38,345 nucleotides of DNA from Tychonema litorale BBK16 (GCF_021648855.1 NZ_JAKJHX010000039.1:1-38345); one strand, 5' to 3'. Shown: positions 25,310-34,590, counted from the first letter of the stretch. Notes: a model not told the origin generated them from the sequence alone. Program-made: numbers and translations.

Positions 25310-25396
25310 GACAAGTATTTATTAGAAAATCGTGACACAATTGAAGTGAAGGTCAAAGGTCAGATGAACACTTATTTTATCAATGGCATCAAATGA
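25310..25396 (+). pseudogene. 3' remnant of a second adenylate cyclase gene
   Basis: Twenty-eight codons (beginning DKYLLENRDTIEVK and ending MNTYFINGIK, then TGA) match the last residues of the downstream cyclase (KKFLFENRGTIEVKGKGLMNTYLL). Only the extreme 3' end of a paralogue survives. Its upstream border is close to the 103-bp inverted-repeat element. Its stop codon overlaps the first codons of the intact cyclase, suggesting an old tandem array reduced by deletion. Confidence 0.8.
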
Positions 25397-27470
25397 CTTA
25401 ATCAAAATTATCAAACTCAGTATGAACCAAAACAATAATCAGTTTCTACGATTCGCTCAATCTAGAAATTGGCAATATTTAGCAAAAATAGCTACAATTG
25501 CGATCGTTTACGCTTTGGGAGCACAAGTGGCAGTTTCGATTCCAGGCATAAATAAATTAGCTACCTGTGTCTGGCCTCCCGCAGGAATCGCACAAGCTGC
25601 ACTTTTATTGTTTGGGTGGCACGTCTGGCCGGGAATAGCTTTAGGTGTCCTCTTGTTTGAAACTGTCCACCTAAAAGTCTCTTTTATAATTGCATTAGTA
25701 TCGGCATTTTGTGCTTGTTTGCAAGCTTTATGTGCTTTTAGTTTACTGAATAAACTCAAGTTTAGTCCGTCATTGGAGCGGCTTATAGATGTAGTAAATT
25801 TAGTTTTTTTTGGTGCGATAGTTGCGACTCAAATCAACTGCACTTTGGGAACACTGCGCCTGTGTTTAATTGGTCTAGTTGAGTGGACAGAATATTGGGA
25901 AATTCGGTGGAATTGGTATCTGGGAGACACATTGGGAGTTTTAATTTTTGCTCCCCTGTTGTTGATTTTATCTAAAAAACCAGCAAGGTGCGATCGGCAA
26001 AACAGTATAAATCGCATCTGGGCAGGAATATGCCTGCTGTCATTAATCATAGTCAGTTGGGTAGTATATAACTCCAAAAGTGATCCTACTTTTTCAGGAT
26101 ATCCGCTAGAATACTTGCCATTTCCATTGGTAATTTGGGCTACTATTCAATTCGGTCAGCGCGGCGCTGTCATCGCATCTTTGATCGTATTCAGTATCGC
26201 CATTTGGGGAGGTTCCCAGGGATTAGGCCCTTTTATTGCCAAAGCACAAACTATCAATCAGGCAATCTTATTTTTGCAGGCTTTCATGAGTGTAATTGTA
26301 ATTACATCGCTGTTATTGGCAGCAACAGTAGCTGAACGCGAATCTGCACAGGATTCCTTACGGGAAAGCGAAATTAAGTATCGGGACTTGGTAGAAAATG
26401 CTAATAGCATTATTTTAAAATTAGATATAGAAGGAAATATTACTTTTTTCAATGAATTTGCTGAGCAGTTTTTTGGTTACGACGAAGAAGAAATACTTGG
26501 TAAAAATGCAGTTGGTACAATTCTTCCCCCGACAGATACAGCAGGAAATGACCTAGGAGTAATGCTAGAAAAAATTTTAAATAAACCAGAAAGGTACGTG
26601 CGAAATGAAAATGAAAGTATGCGGCGCAATGGCGATCGGGTTTGGGTATCCTGGGCAAATAAACCTCTGTTTGATGAGGAAGGCAAGTTTATAGGATTGC
26701 TAGCAATAGGTACGGATATCACAGATCGTAGGTGGGCTGAAATGCAGCTTTATAGGTTAAATGAAGAGTTAGAGTTTAGAGTCGAAGAACGGACTAATAC
26801 TCTGAATGAAACTTTAAAAGCGCTACAATATCAGCAGGAACAATCAGAACGTTTGCTGTTGAATATTTTGCCAGAAGAAATTGCAAATCGTTTGAAGCGG
26901 GGAGACAGTACAATCGCTGATACTTTTGCGAATGTGACTGTTTTGTTTGCAGACATCGTAGGTTTTACTCAACTCAGTGCGCGAGTTTCTCCAACGCAAT
27001 TAGTTTCGTTGCTGAATGAGATTTTTTCAACATTTGACCAGCTAGCAGAAACGCATGGATTGGAAAAGATTAAGACAATTGGCGATGCTTACATGGTGGT
27101 AGGAGGATTGCCAATTCCTCGCAGCGATCATGCAGAAGCGATCGCAGAAATGGCCCTAGATATGCTGGATGCAATTAGCGATTTCAGCATATCTCACAAT
27201 CAAGATGTTAGTATCAGAATCGGCATCAATAGCGGGCCAGTAGTTGCGGGAGTGATTGGGATTAAAAAATTCATTTACGATTTGTGGGGAGACACTGTTA
27301 ATACAGCTTCCCGTATGGAATCTCACGGTAAATCTGGGTGCATTCAGGTGACATCGACAACTTATAAGCTATTGGAAAAAAAGTTTTTATTTGAAAATCG
27401 TGGTACGATCGAAGTGAAAGGAAAAGGCTTAATGAATACTTATTTACTACAATGTAGAAAGTGGATTTAG
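25383..27470 (+). CDS. Membrane-bound class III adenylate cyclase with MASE1 and PAS domains
   Basis: A 695-residue sensor cyclase making cAMP from ATP. An N-terminal MASE1 module spans about 33-315 (multiple membrane helices; WPPAGIAQAALLLFG, NWYLGDTLGVLIFAP). A PAS domain covers about 328-445 (YRDLVENANSIILKLD, GYDEEEILGKN), a coiled coil about 455-492 and the catalytic domain about 505-690. Metal aspartates are D524 (FADIVGFT) and D568. Adenine-selecting residues are K562 and D633. Transition-state residues are N640 and R644 (NTASRM). All required residues are present, so it should be active as a homodimer. The ATG at 25383 lies within the remnant of another cyclase; Met14 (25422) is an alternative start. 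Neither has a good Shine-Dalgarno. The input signal is unknown. Confidence 0.93.
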   Translation: MASNDLIKIIKLSMNQNNNQFLRFAQSRNWQYLAKIATIAIVYALGAQVAVSIPGINKLATCVWPPAGIAQAALLLFGWHVWPGIALGVLLFETVHLKVSFIIALVSAFCACLQALCAFSLLNKLKFSPSLERLIDVVNLVFFGAIVATQINCTLGTLRLCLIGLVEWTEYWEIRWNWYLGDTLGVLIFAPLLLILSKKPARCDRQNSINRIWAGICLLSLIIVSWVVYNSKSDPTFSGYPLEYLPFPLVIWATIQFGQRGAVIASLIVFSIAIWGGSQGLGPFIAKAQTINQAILFLQAFMSVIVITSLLLAATVAERESAQDSLRESEIKYRDLVENANSIILKLDIEGNITFFNEFAEQFFGYDEEEILGKNAVGTILPPTDTAGNDLGVMLEKILNKPERYVRNENESMRRNGDRVWVSWANKPLFDEEGKFIGLLAIGTDITDRRWAEMQLYRLNEELEFRVEERTNTLNETLKALQYQQEQSERLLLNILPEEIANRLKRGDSTIADTFANVTVLFADIVGFTQLSARVSPTQLVSLLNEIFSTFDQLAETHGLEKIKTIGDAYMVVGGLPIPRSDHAEAIAEMALDMLDAISDFSISHNQDVSIRIGINSGPVVAGVIGIKKFIYDLWGDTVNTASRMESHGKSGCIQVTSTTYKLLEKKFLFENRGTIEVKGKGLMNTYLLQCRKWI

Positions 27471-27477
27471 TAATATT

Positions 27478-27642
27478 AATTCCGGTTGCAGCGGAATTAA
27501 TATTACCCGAAATCAAGAGACTGCACGTGCCGTTTCCCTACAATATTATTTTGGGGTAGAGACACGGCACTGGTGTCTCCGACCTTGCGAGCGATCGCGA
27601 GCGATTGTTTTAGGGTAGGGACACGGCATTGCCGTCTCCTCC
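27478..27642. repeat. Palindromic repeat cluster between the cyclase gene and rpmB
   Basis: This gap contains AATTCCGGTT/GCGGAATT at 27478-27498 and three degenerate copies of the GAGACGGCA/TGCCGTCTCC family, at about 27517-27541, 27559-27580 and 27615-27642. A GAGCGATCGCGAGCGATTG segment lies between. It probably provides 3' ends for the convergent cyclase and rpmB transcripts; this is inferred from position. Confidence 0.6.
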
Positions 27643-27647
27643 GTTTC

Positions 27648-27884
27648 TTACATTTTGTACAAGTTAATTCCAGCTTCCTTCGCCATGATTTCCAAACCCT
27701 TGTGTTGCAAGGTTTTAATTGCCTTCGTCGAGATGTGAAGTCTCACCCAGCGTTTCTCCTGCGGCCACCAAACCCGCTTCCACTGCAAATTTGCTTCCTG
27801 CAACTTGTGAGTGCGGTGGTGCGAGTGAGAAACTGCAAAACCGTTATTCGCCTTCTTCCCTGTTAGCTGACATTTCCGTGACAT
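27648..27884 (-). CDS. rpmB: 50S ribosomal protein L28
   Basis: A 78-residue basic ribosomal protein, full length for cyanobacterial L28. The signature [21 protein letters not shown] and the [16 protein letters not shown] stretch ([20 protein letters not shown]) are clear. A strong ribosome-binding site (GGAGGG) stands five bases before the ATG. It stands alone, convergent with the cyclase gene across a palindromic repeat cluster. Confidence 0.96.
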   Translation of the reverse strand: MSRKCQLTGKKANNGFAVSHSHHRTHKLQEANLQWKRVWWPQEKRWVRLHISTKAIKTLQHKGLEIMAKEAGINLYKM

Positions 27885-28221
27885 ATTGCCCTCCAGATTA
27901 CTGTTTTTTTTGCGTGCAGCCTTTTACTGTAGTACATTTTGAGATTTTACGCATCTTGTACGATCGCCACAACCAATTCCTTAAACAGCATTTTTACTGA
28001 TTTAGTTGCCACACGCTGGCATGAGCTTTACCGGAGGCTGGCTGTTTCAGCGTCAATCATCTCCCCCAGACGAAAATCAGTGTCGTTTGGGAGTCGTCGC
28101 TACCTAGGTTAGATTTGGTAAACCACTGCCAAAGAGCTTTGGGGCAAAGCCCACTCTAAATGAACATAAGGACGAGTGTGCTTGTCGCAGAAAAAACAGA
28201 AAAAATTTGAATTAAAAAATC
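27885..28221. other. 337-bp intergenic region with hairpins, upstream of the ABC ATPase
   Basis: Divergent upstream region of rpmB and the ABC ATPase. No ORF is supportable. Hairpins visible on the plus strand: 28061-28093 (CTCCC with GGGAG, then AGACGA with TCGTTT, loop of nine) and CCAAAG/CTTTGG followed by GGGCAAAGCCC at about 28127-28152. The direct repeat GCTGGC flanks ATGAGCTTTACCGGAG near 28013-28042. It matches no riboswitch that I recognise. An unannotated leader or small RNA is possible. Confidence 0.4.
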
Positions 28222-29301
28222 ATGTCAAAACTAGAACTAAAAAACCTGAATAAAACCTACAGCCCCAAAGTTATTCCTGTCAAAGACATTAGTTTAAATG
28301 TTAGCGAGGGAGAATTTCTGACATTGTTGGGGCCTTCCGGCTGCGGAAAATCGACGACACTGCGATTGATTGCAGGATTGGAACAGCCGACTAGGGGCGA
28401 GATTAGAATCGCCGATCGCAATGTCACTCATCTGAGACCAGGCGATCGGGATATTGCAATGGTTTTTCAAAGTTACGCACTTTACCCACACATGACAGTA
28501 TATGAGAATATGGCATCGAGCCTCAAACTTCGCAAAATCTCGTCTGCCGAAATTCACAGGCTAGTCACGGAAGTTGCAGAATCGCTGGGATTGACAGAAT
28601 TAGCCGATCGCAAACCAGATAAACTATCAGGAGGACAGCGTCAACGAGTCGCTCTAGGCCGCGCTTTAGTCCGCCAGCCAGCGGTATTTTTGCTAGACGA
28701 ACCCTTGAGCAATCTCGATGCTTTATTACGCGAAAAAGTCAGGGCGGAACTTAAACAGTTATTTGCTTCCCAAAAAGCTCCTGTAGTTTACGTTACTCAT
28801 GACCAAACAGAAGCCATGACACTTTCTACAAAAGTCGCAATTCTCAACAATGGTAGCATCCAACAATTAGATCCACCACACCTAATTTACAACCTTCCAG
28901 CCAATCAGTTTGTAGCAGGTTTTGTGGGTAGTCCACAGATGAATTTGTTTGTGCTTAAATGTGAGGGCAATTTTGTAATCTTGGGCGATTTTCGAGTTCC
29001 TTTGCCGTCTCTGCCGACAGTGCCACCAGAAATCGTGTTGGGAATTAGACCGGAAAATGTCAGTTTTGCTGAAGGGACAGAGGCTGGGGACACAACTATT
29101 AAAGGTGAGGTTTATTTAGTCGAAAACTTGGGAATGCAAAACCTCATCAGCGTTCGAGTTAAAGGTTTAGAGTCATTGACAGTGCGCGTTTTGCTACCTG
29201 GTGACCGCAAGTGGAATTCAGAAGGTGTAGAGCTAATTTTTCCGCCTCAGTTGATACATTGGTTTGATGTCAAGACGGGAGAAAGAATTCCTGATAATTG
29301 A
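28222..29301 (+). CDS. ABC transporter ATPase, sugar (MalK/UgpC/MsmK) type
   Basis: A 359-residue cytoplasmic ATPase. Walker A GPSGCGKST is at 37-45, Q-loop FQSYALYPHMTVYENM at about 82, signature LSGGQRQR at 135-142, Walker B VFLLDE at 155-160 and the H-loop His at 193. A C-terminal TOBE-type domain (about 235-350, LGIRPENVSF) is typical of MalK-like proteins. The family energises uptake of sugars, glucosylglycerol or glycerol phosphate, and one ATPase may serve several permeases. No permease or binding protein is adjacent, so this is an orphan ATPase that must act with unlinked partners. The exact substrate is unknown. Confidence 0.92.
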   Translation: MSKLELKNLNKTYSPKVIPVKDISLNVSEGEFLTLLGPSGCGKSTTLRLIAGLEQPTRGEIRIADRNVTHLRPGDRDIAMVFQSYALYPHMTVYENMASSLKLRKISSAEIHRLVTEVAESLGLTELADRKPDKLSGGQRQRVALGRALVRQPAVFLLDEPLSNLDALLREKVRAELKQLFASQKAPVVYVTHDQTEAMTLSTKVAILNNGSIQQLDPPHLIYNLPANQFVAGFVGSPQMNLFVLKCEGNFVILGDFRVPLPSLPTVPPEIVLGIRPENVSFAEGTEAGDTTIKGEVYLVENLGMQNLISVRVKGLESLTVRVLLPGDRKWNSEGVELIFPPQLIHWFDVKTGERIPDN

Positions 29302-29346
29302 GAGTTGAATTTTTGGCGTTTGAGTCGGATATTAATATTTTTATTC

Positions 29347-29371
29347 AGAATTTTAGCTGTGCTAAAATTCT
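29347..29371. other. Perfect 11-bp hairpin downstream of the ABC ATPase
   Basis: AGAATTTTAGC and GCTAAAATTCT around a TGT loop, 45 bp after the ATPase stop and before the convergent comM stop. It is AT-rich without a following T-run on the plus strand; it may mark a transcript end or stabilise RNA. A GGGGCGCGCCCC palindrome follows at 29395-29406. Confidence 0.45.
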
Positions 29372-29436
29372 AGAATGAAACAGCCCTGGGCATGGGGCGC
29401 GCCCCTACAGATCTGCATGAATCGCACAAATTCCCC

Positions 29437-30966
29437 TTACTGCATTCGATCGATCGTCCGATACTGTACCGCCTCTCCCACATGATTGGTTTTCAAACTT
29501 TCATCCCCCGACAAATCAGCAATAGTTCTCGCAACCTTCAAAATGCGATCGCTAGCCCTCGCCGACAGCCCCAACTTCCGAATCGCCATCTCCAATAAAT
29601 TCCGAGAAGCATCATCCAACTGACACCATTGGTTGATGTGGCTGCTTTGCATCTCCGCATTACACCGCAAGCTAGTTTCTGACTTGAAACGGTTAGTTGC
29701 GATCGCCCGTGCCCGCTGAACCCTCACCCGCACCGGTTCCGAATCCTCCCCCGTAGGCTGTCGCGTAATTTCCTCCGGTTTCAAACGATTCACCGCCACT
29801 TGCAAATCGATCCGATCCATCAAAGGCCCCGAAAGTTTTGCCCAATATTGCTCCCGCTTTTGCGGCGAACAAGTACACTGTTGGATCGAGTCTCCGTAAT
29901 AACCGCAAGCGCAAGGATTCGTACTCGCAACTAATGTAAACTGCGCCGGAAACATCACCGATTGTCTAGTCCGAGAAATCGTCACATAACCATCTTCCAA
30001 CGGTTGCCGCAAAAACTCCAAAACATCTCTTTTGAATTCAGTTAATTCATCCAAGAAAAGGATGCCGCGATGTGCTAAAGAAATTTCCCCCGGACGCGGA
30101 AAACTGCCGCCACCGACAAGAGAAGGGCCGGATGCTGAATGGTGAGGACTGCGAAAAGGCCGATCGCCCACCAAGCTACCCTTATCCTTCAACAACCCCG
30201 CCACCGAATGAATTTGAGTCACATCCAAAGCCTCCTCAAAAGTCAACGGGGGCAAAATACCCGGCAAACGTCTCGCCAGCATCGTCTTACCGCTCCCTGG
30301 CGGCCCCACAAAAATCAAATTGTGTCCCCCCGCCGCTGCAATTTCCAAAGCCCGCCGCGCATGAATTTGCCCCTTTACATCCTTTAAATCTAAACCCGGA
30401 ATCCGCCGTTTTGCTAACTCTTCTCGACCGTTTACTTGTACTGGCGAATACACATGAGGATTGTTTAAAAAATCAGTAACTGCAAAAATATTCTCAAAAC
30501 CATAAACAGATATTCCATTTACTAATGCGGCTTCCTGTGCATTAGCAGCGGGTACAATTAATCCTGAAATACCCATTTTGGCAGCAGCAGCGGCGATCGG
30601 CAAAACCCCCGCCACAGCCCGCAAAGTCCCATCTAAAGAGAGTTCCCCTAAAAACAAATAATCTCCCAAAAGTTCCGCGCTGACCTGTTCCGATGCTGCT
30701 AAGATGCCGATCGCGATCGGCAAATCGAAACTCGGCCCTTCCTTCCGCAAATCCGCCGGAGTCAAATTAATCACAATACTCCGCATCGGAAAAGAGTATC
30801 CCGAATTTTTCAGCGTCGCCCTAACCCTTTCCTTAGCTTCTTGTACCGCCGAGTCGGGTAATCCCACAACCACAATTTTCGGCAGTCCCCCCGACACATC
30901 CGCCTCAACACCCACCTTTACCGCGTCAACTCCAACAATCGATGCACTCCAAACCCTAGCAAGCAT
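29437..30966 (-). CDS. comM: YifB/ComM-family Mg-chelatase-like AAA+ ATPase
   Basis: A 509-residue hexameric AAA+ protein. ComM promotes branch migration during natural transformation. The N-terminal domain has MLARVWSASIVGVDAVKVGVEADVSGGLP-type sequence with a Lon-protease-like fold and GPSFDLPIAIGILAAS (about 77-92). The AAA+ module carries Walker A GPPGSGKT (221-228) and Walker B LFLDEL (303-308), then a Cys cluster (NPCACGYYGD, CTCSP) and the C-terminal Mg-chelatase domain. Length is normal for the family. It suggests that this organism can be naturally transformable, as other cyanobacteria are. It is divergent from the HIT gene, with a 152-bp gap. Confidence 0.94.
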   Translation of the reverse strand: MLARVWSASIVGVDAVKVGVEADVSGGLPKIVVVGLPDSAVQEAKERVRATLKNSGYSFPMRSIVINLTPADLRKEGPSFDLPIAIGILAASEQVSAELLGDYLFLGELSLDGTLRAVAGVLPIAAAAAKMGISGLIVPAANAQEAALVNGISVYGFENIFAVTDFLNNPHVYSPVQVNGREELAKRRIPGLDLKDVKGQIHARRALEIAAAGGHNLIFVGPPGSGKTMLARRLPGILPPLTFEEALDVTQIHSVAGLLKDKGSLVGDRPFRSPHHSASGPSLVGGGSFPRPGEISLAHRGILFLDELTEFKRDVLEFLRQPLEDGYVTISRTRQSVMFPAQFTLVASTNPCACGYYGDSIQQCTCSPQKREQYWAKLSGPLMDRIDLQVAVNRLKPEEITRQPTGEDSEPVRVRVQRARAIATNRFKSETSLRCNAEMQSSHINQWCQLDDASRNLLEMAIRKLGLSARASDRILKVARTIADLSGDESLKTNHVGEAVQYRTIDRMQ

Positions 30967-31031
30967 TATTTTTTATCCTTGTTCGGCTATCTTGTCGCCA
31001 CTCTCTATTATGATTAATGATGGAACAATAA

Positions 31032-31466
<435 letters not shown>

Positions 31467-31506
31467 AACACGATCCAAAATATGATTGGCAATTCAATAC
31501 TCACAA

Positions 31507-31851
31507 CTAACTATCTTCTTCCAAATACTCTACAACACTTTGCAAATCTTCTAATCCTCTGTTGAAACGGTTCAGCATAGCTTCCCCCATCTCACTATCA
31601 AAGTTAAGTTTAGAACTTTGCAAAGCTAACTCTTGAATTGCCTCTAACCAGAGTGACAACGGTACATGACGAACAGCTTTCCGTAAGCCCATATTTGCTA
31701 ATACTGCAAGATGAAAACCTGTTAAATCTTGTCCCCCATAGTTATAGAAACCATTCCATAGTTCTAGCTTTTCGGGAGTGTAGGCTGCGTACTGATCGAA
31801 GGTAATTGGTGTCTGATCTAGTTGAGGTTGTGGTAGTGGTGGTGTATCCAT
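31507..31851 (-). CDS. Conserved small cyanobacterial protein, unknown function
   Basis: A 114-residue soluble protein. Residues 12-40 (DQTPITFDQYAAYTPEKLELWNG) resemble the N-terminal strand-helix of Uma2 proteins, but the catalytic PD-(D/E)XK half is missing. The rest is helical (FHLAVLANMGLRKAVRHVPLSLWLEAIQEL). It lies next to two Uma2 genes on the same strand, 66 bp from the nearer. It may be a degenerate Uma2 relative or an unrelated small protein; I do not recognise a function. Confidence 0.65.
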   Translation of the reverse strand: MDTPPLPQPQLDQTPITFDQYAAYTPEKLELWNGFYNYGGQDLTGFHLAVLANMGLRKAVRHVPLSLWLEAIQELALQSSKLNFDSEMGEAMLNRFNRGLEDLQSVVEYLEEDS

Positions 31852-31917
31852 ATATTTTTACGTTTTATATGATTATATATAATCAATCGCCCGATCGCAA
31901 TTTGATTACAAGTTTGA

Positions 31918-32523
31918 CTAAAAACCGAGTTTCTGAAATAACTCAGCAATCGCCAGACTAAAGCCGGGAACTACTTCTTCGCCATCTAGGGAGTCAATGG
32001 ACTTAAGCAGGCGATCGGGCTCTTGGGATGATCGATACACCAAAACATACTTTTCTTTAGGGTTAATTACCCAAACTAAACGCGATCCATTGTCGAAATA
32101 TTCTACGAGTTTATTGTGAATTTCTTCTACTGTATTGCTAGGAGAAAGGATTTCTACGGCAAGATCCGGCGCACCTTCGAGGAAGCCATCGGGGAGTTCA
32201 TCTAGCCCTTGGAGGCGTTCTTTTGCCATGAATGAAACATCGGGCGATCGCTTATTTCCTGATTTCATCTTGAAAGCGGTGCTGGAATCGAACATTGCGC
32301 CTAGCTTTTGAATGTGCACGTAACCACCGAGCAAAATCATCAACACGCTACAAACATAACCGTGTTTTGCGCCAGAGTTTCCCATGTCAATTAGTTCTCC
32401 ATTTACAATTTCGTAGCGGTGTCCATCTCGGCTGAGTGCCATGAATTCGGCATCAGTCCAGACTTTTTCCTCTGCTGGTGTTTCAAGTTGAGTTGGCGCT
32501 GGGTGTTGAATTAGAGTAACCAT
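31918..32523 (-). CDS. Uma2-family PD-(D/E)XK endonuclease-like protein, copy 1
   Basis: A 201-residue member of the Uma2 (DUF820) family, which is greatly expanded in cyanobacteria. The fold hallmarks are HRYEIVNGELIDMG (N-terminal helix/strand), RSPDVSFM (catalytic Asp), and PDLAVEILSPSN (catalytic Glu) followed by KLVEYFDNGSRLVWVINP. The catalytic pattern is intact. The physiological role of Uma2 proteins is unproven; transposon-related or DNA-repair roles have been suggested. The next Uma2 gene is 58 bp upstream on the same strand. Confidence 0.9.
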   Translation of the reverse strand: MVTLIQHPAPTQLETPAEEKVWTDAEFMALSRDGHRYEIVNGELIDMGNSGAKHGYVCSVLMILLGGYVHIQKLGAMFDSSTAFKMKSGNKRSPDVSFMAKERLQGLDELPDGFLEGAPDLAVEILSPSNTVEEIHNKLVEYFDNGSRLVWVINPKEKYVLVYRSSQEPDRLLKSIDSLDGEEVVPGFSLAIAELFQKLGF

Positions 32524-32581
32524 AGCTTTCTCCTAAACTTCTATTTCTAGTTAAACACGATCCACTTCAGATTTTAACAAA

Positions 32582-33196
32582 TCATGCTGAAAAGTTAATT
32601 CGGCGGTAGACTTCAGACATTGGAATTTCTATATTTAGGCTGTGTAGAACGATCGCGCGATCCAGCCCATCATAGACTTGCCATTGCCAGCGATCGCTAT
32701 TTGGCCGATCGCAATTGTAGTATTGTTCAACATATGGTTCAGTCTGACTAACCAGCAGATATTCACAAAAACTGGGAATAGAGCGATACTTTCTGAACTT
32801 TTCAGTTCGATCGTAGGCTTCGGTAGAGGGTGAAAGGACTTCGACAATCAGTAAAGGGTTGAGAATTTCATCCGTGCGATCGGCATTGAATTCCGGTTCG
32901 CCTTTCACCAGCATTAGATCGGTATAAGTTCCACGCTGATATTCGGGAATCCAAACCCGCAAATCACTGTTATACAAGCGAAAATCTGTGTCTCTGAGCA
33001 AAAATCCCAAGTAAATCAACAAGTTACAAGCGATCGCGCTGTGGACTTCTGAACCTCCTGACATAGCGATAATCTCTCCATTGCAGTATTCGTGACGTTC
33101 TTCCGCAGTCTCCTCCATCGCCCGGTATTCATCAACAGTAAAGCGAATCTTAGTCGGATCGGTCAGACTGGGCGGTTTGGTAGCAGCAATCACCAC
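32582..33196 (-). CDS. Uma2-family PD-(D/E)XK endonuclease-like protein, copy 2
   Basis: A 204-residue Uma2 protein only distantly similar to its neighbour: FTVDEYRAMEETAEERHEYCNGEI at the N-terminus, YTDLMLVKGEPEF for the Asp motif, LLIVEVLSPSTEAYDRTEKF for the Glu motif and conserved Lys, then YRSIPSFCEYLLVSQTEPYVE. It uses a GTG start at 33194-33196, with a strong GGAGGT six bases upstream. The low similarity between the two copies argues against a recent tandem duplication. Confidence 0.9.
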   Translation of the reverse strand: MVIAATKPPSLTDPTKIRFTVDEYRAMEETAEERHEYCNGEIIAMSGGSEVHSAIACNLLIYLGFLLRDTDFRLYNSDLRVWIPEYQRGTYTDLMLVKGEPEFNADRTDEILNPLLIVEVLSPSTEAYDRTEKFRKYRSIPSFCEYLLVSQTEPYVEQYYNCDRPNSDRWQWQVYDGLDRAIVLHSLNIEIPMSEVYRRINFSA

Positions 33197-33274
33197 GATC
33201 GCACCTCCTAAATAATTAAACCTTTTTTTGATATTATCATTATATCATCAAATTAATAGCTAAAACTTCTAAAA

Positions 33275-34567
33275 ATGCCTTATTTAACAGTAGCCAACGA
33301 CATCAAAGCACTCATTGCTAAATTTTCCCAATCTAGAATCCTGTGGATTGATACAGAAATAGCAGATTATATATCTAACCCCAAATTGTCTCTGATTCAG
33401 GTATTAGCTGACCCCAAAGACTTGACCGGTGATGCCACTTTTTTGTTAGATGTCTTGAATCAACCTGAAGTAACAAAAAAATTTATCGACCAAATCATGG
33501 TCAACCCCAATATCGAAAAAGTAATGCACAATGCCAGCTATGACATCAGGTTCCTGGGAAATGATGATGCCCAAAATATTACTTGTACCTTAAGCATGGC
33601 CACAAAAGTTCCTTATTATATTCTACCATTGCCCGATCGCAAATTGAAGACTTTAGTAGAAAAGATTTGCAATATTGGTTATGTAGACAAAACAGAACAG
33701 AGTGGTGATTGGGGCAAACGTCCTCTGACTGAAAATCAGCGACAATACGCCACGATGGATGCTGTTTATTTGGCGAGAGTGCATCGGCATCTGCTAGAAA
33801 TTATTGACAAATGTTATCCAGATCCCGCCAGCGAAAACTTGACTGCATTGGGGGAAAAATATCAGAAAACAGAATCTCAGTGGAAACCGCTAGATTCAGA
33901 AATTGCTGAAATCAAAGATCGAATCAAAACTGGGATGCTGGCAACAAAACTTAAAGAAAGTGATTATTTTCAGCTCTCCAGTTCTATAGCAATGAAAGTA
34001 GATTTTATGACTCTGGCAAATCTGATCCAAGCCGAGAGGATTGAATTGCATTTTCCGGTAACGCTGACGAAGGAAATTCAAAGACAGTTAGGAACACTGA
34101 TCGATCATCCATCTTTGAAAATCGAAAAAAATGAAAGTTTGCGGTTGATTTTTAATGCACAAAAGAGGCAAAGTTTCACGAATAAAATATCTCCACAACC
34201 GATGAGTGAGGATATGATAATATTGGGACAAAGATACAAAGATATTTTACCTAAATGGAGATTTCTCGATTCAGAAGTCACTCATTTAAAAGAACGAGTG
34301 AAAAAAGCAATGGTTGTGCAAAATAAGGGGAACAGTTCCCATTTTAAATTGTCTAGTTCTTCCATGATGAAGGTGGATTTTGCTAATTTGGCCAAACTGG
34401 TGCTATCCGTGGGAATTGAGTTAAATTTTATGGTGAATCTGACTCAATATATTCAAAAACGGTTAGGCGAAGCGATCGATCAAATTGATGTGCAAATTGA
34501 ATATATTACCAGTTGGCGGATCAGGGCTAAGACTGTGGAAGATGCAGATGAGGAAATTCCGTTTTGA
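33275..34567 (+). CDS. RNase D-like 3'-5' exonuclease with duplicated novel C-terminal domain
   Basis: A 430-residue protein. The DEDDy exonuclease domain (1-180) has D26-x-E28 (WIDTE), D90 (HNASYD) and Y158-x3-D162 (YATMD). This points to RNA 3'-end trimming or a related 3'-5' exonuclease activity. Instead of HRDC domains it carries two copies of an unrecognised module of about 100 residues (about 192-292 and 317-417). Both run LG-x-(K/R)Y, W, LDSE, then an S/D-x-F-(Q/K)LSSS stretch, KVDF, L-ANL/LAKL, and ELxFxVxLT, IQ-R-LG. The module may bind RNA or a partner protein; this is inference. The gene stands alone with its own upstream region. Confidence 0.88.
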   Translation: MPYLTVANDIKALIAKFSQSRILWIDTEIADYISNPKLSLIQVLADPKDLTGDATFLLDVLNQPEVTKKFIDQIMVNPNIEKVMHNASYDIRFLGNDDAQNITCTLSMATKVPYYILPLPDRKLKTLVEKICNIGYVDKTEQSGDWGKRPLTENQRQYATMDAVYLARVHRHLLEIIDKCYPDPASENLTALGEKYQKTESQWKPLDSEIAEIKDRIKTGMLATKLKESDYFQLSSSIAMKVDFMTLANLIQAERIELHFPVTLTKEIQRQLGTLIDHPSLKIEKNESLRLIFNAQKRQSFTNKISPQPMSEDMIILGQRYKDILPKWRFLDSEVTHLKERVKKAMVVQNKGNSSHFKLSSSSMMKVDFANLAKLVLSVGIELNFMVNLTQYIQKRLGEAIDQIDVQIEYITSWRIRAKTVEDADEEIPF

Positions 34568-34590
34568 ATATAGTATTCCAAGTTTATCAA

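Noticed and set aside
27885..28221. Cobalamin, glutamine or other known riboswitch
   Set aside because: The diagnostic conserved boxes of these riboswitches are absent; only simple hairpins are seen.
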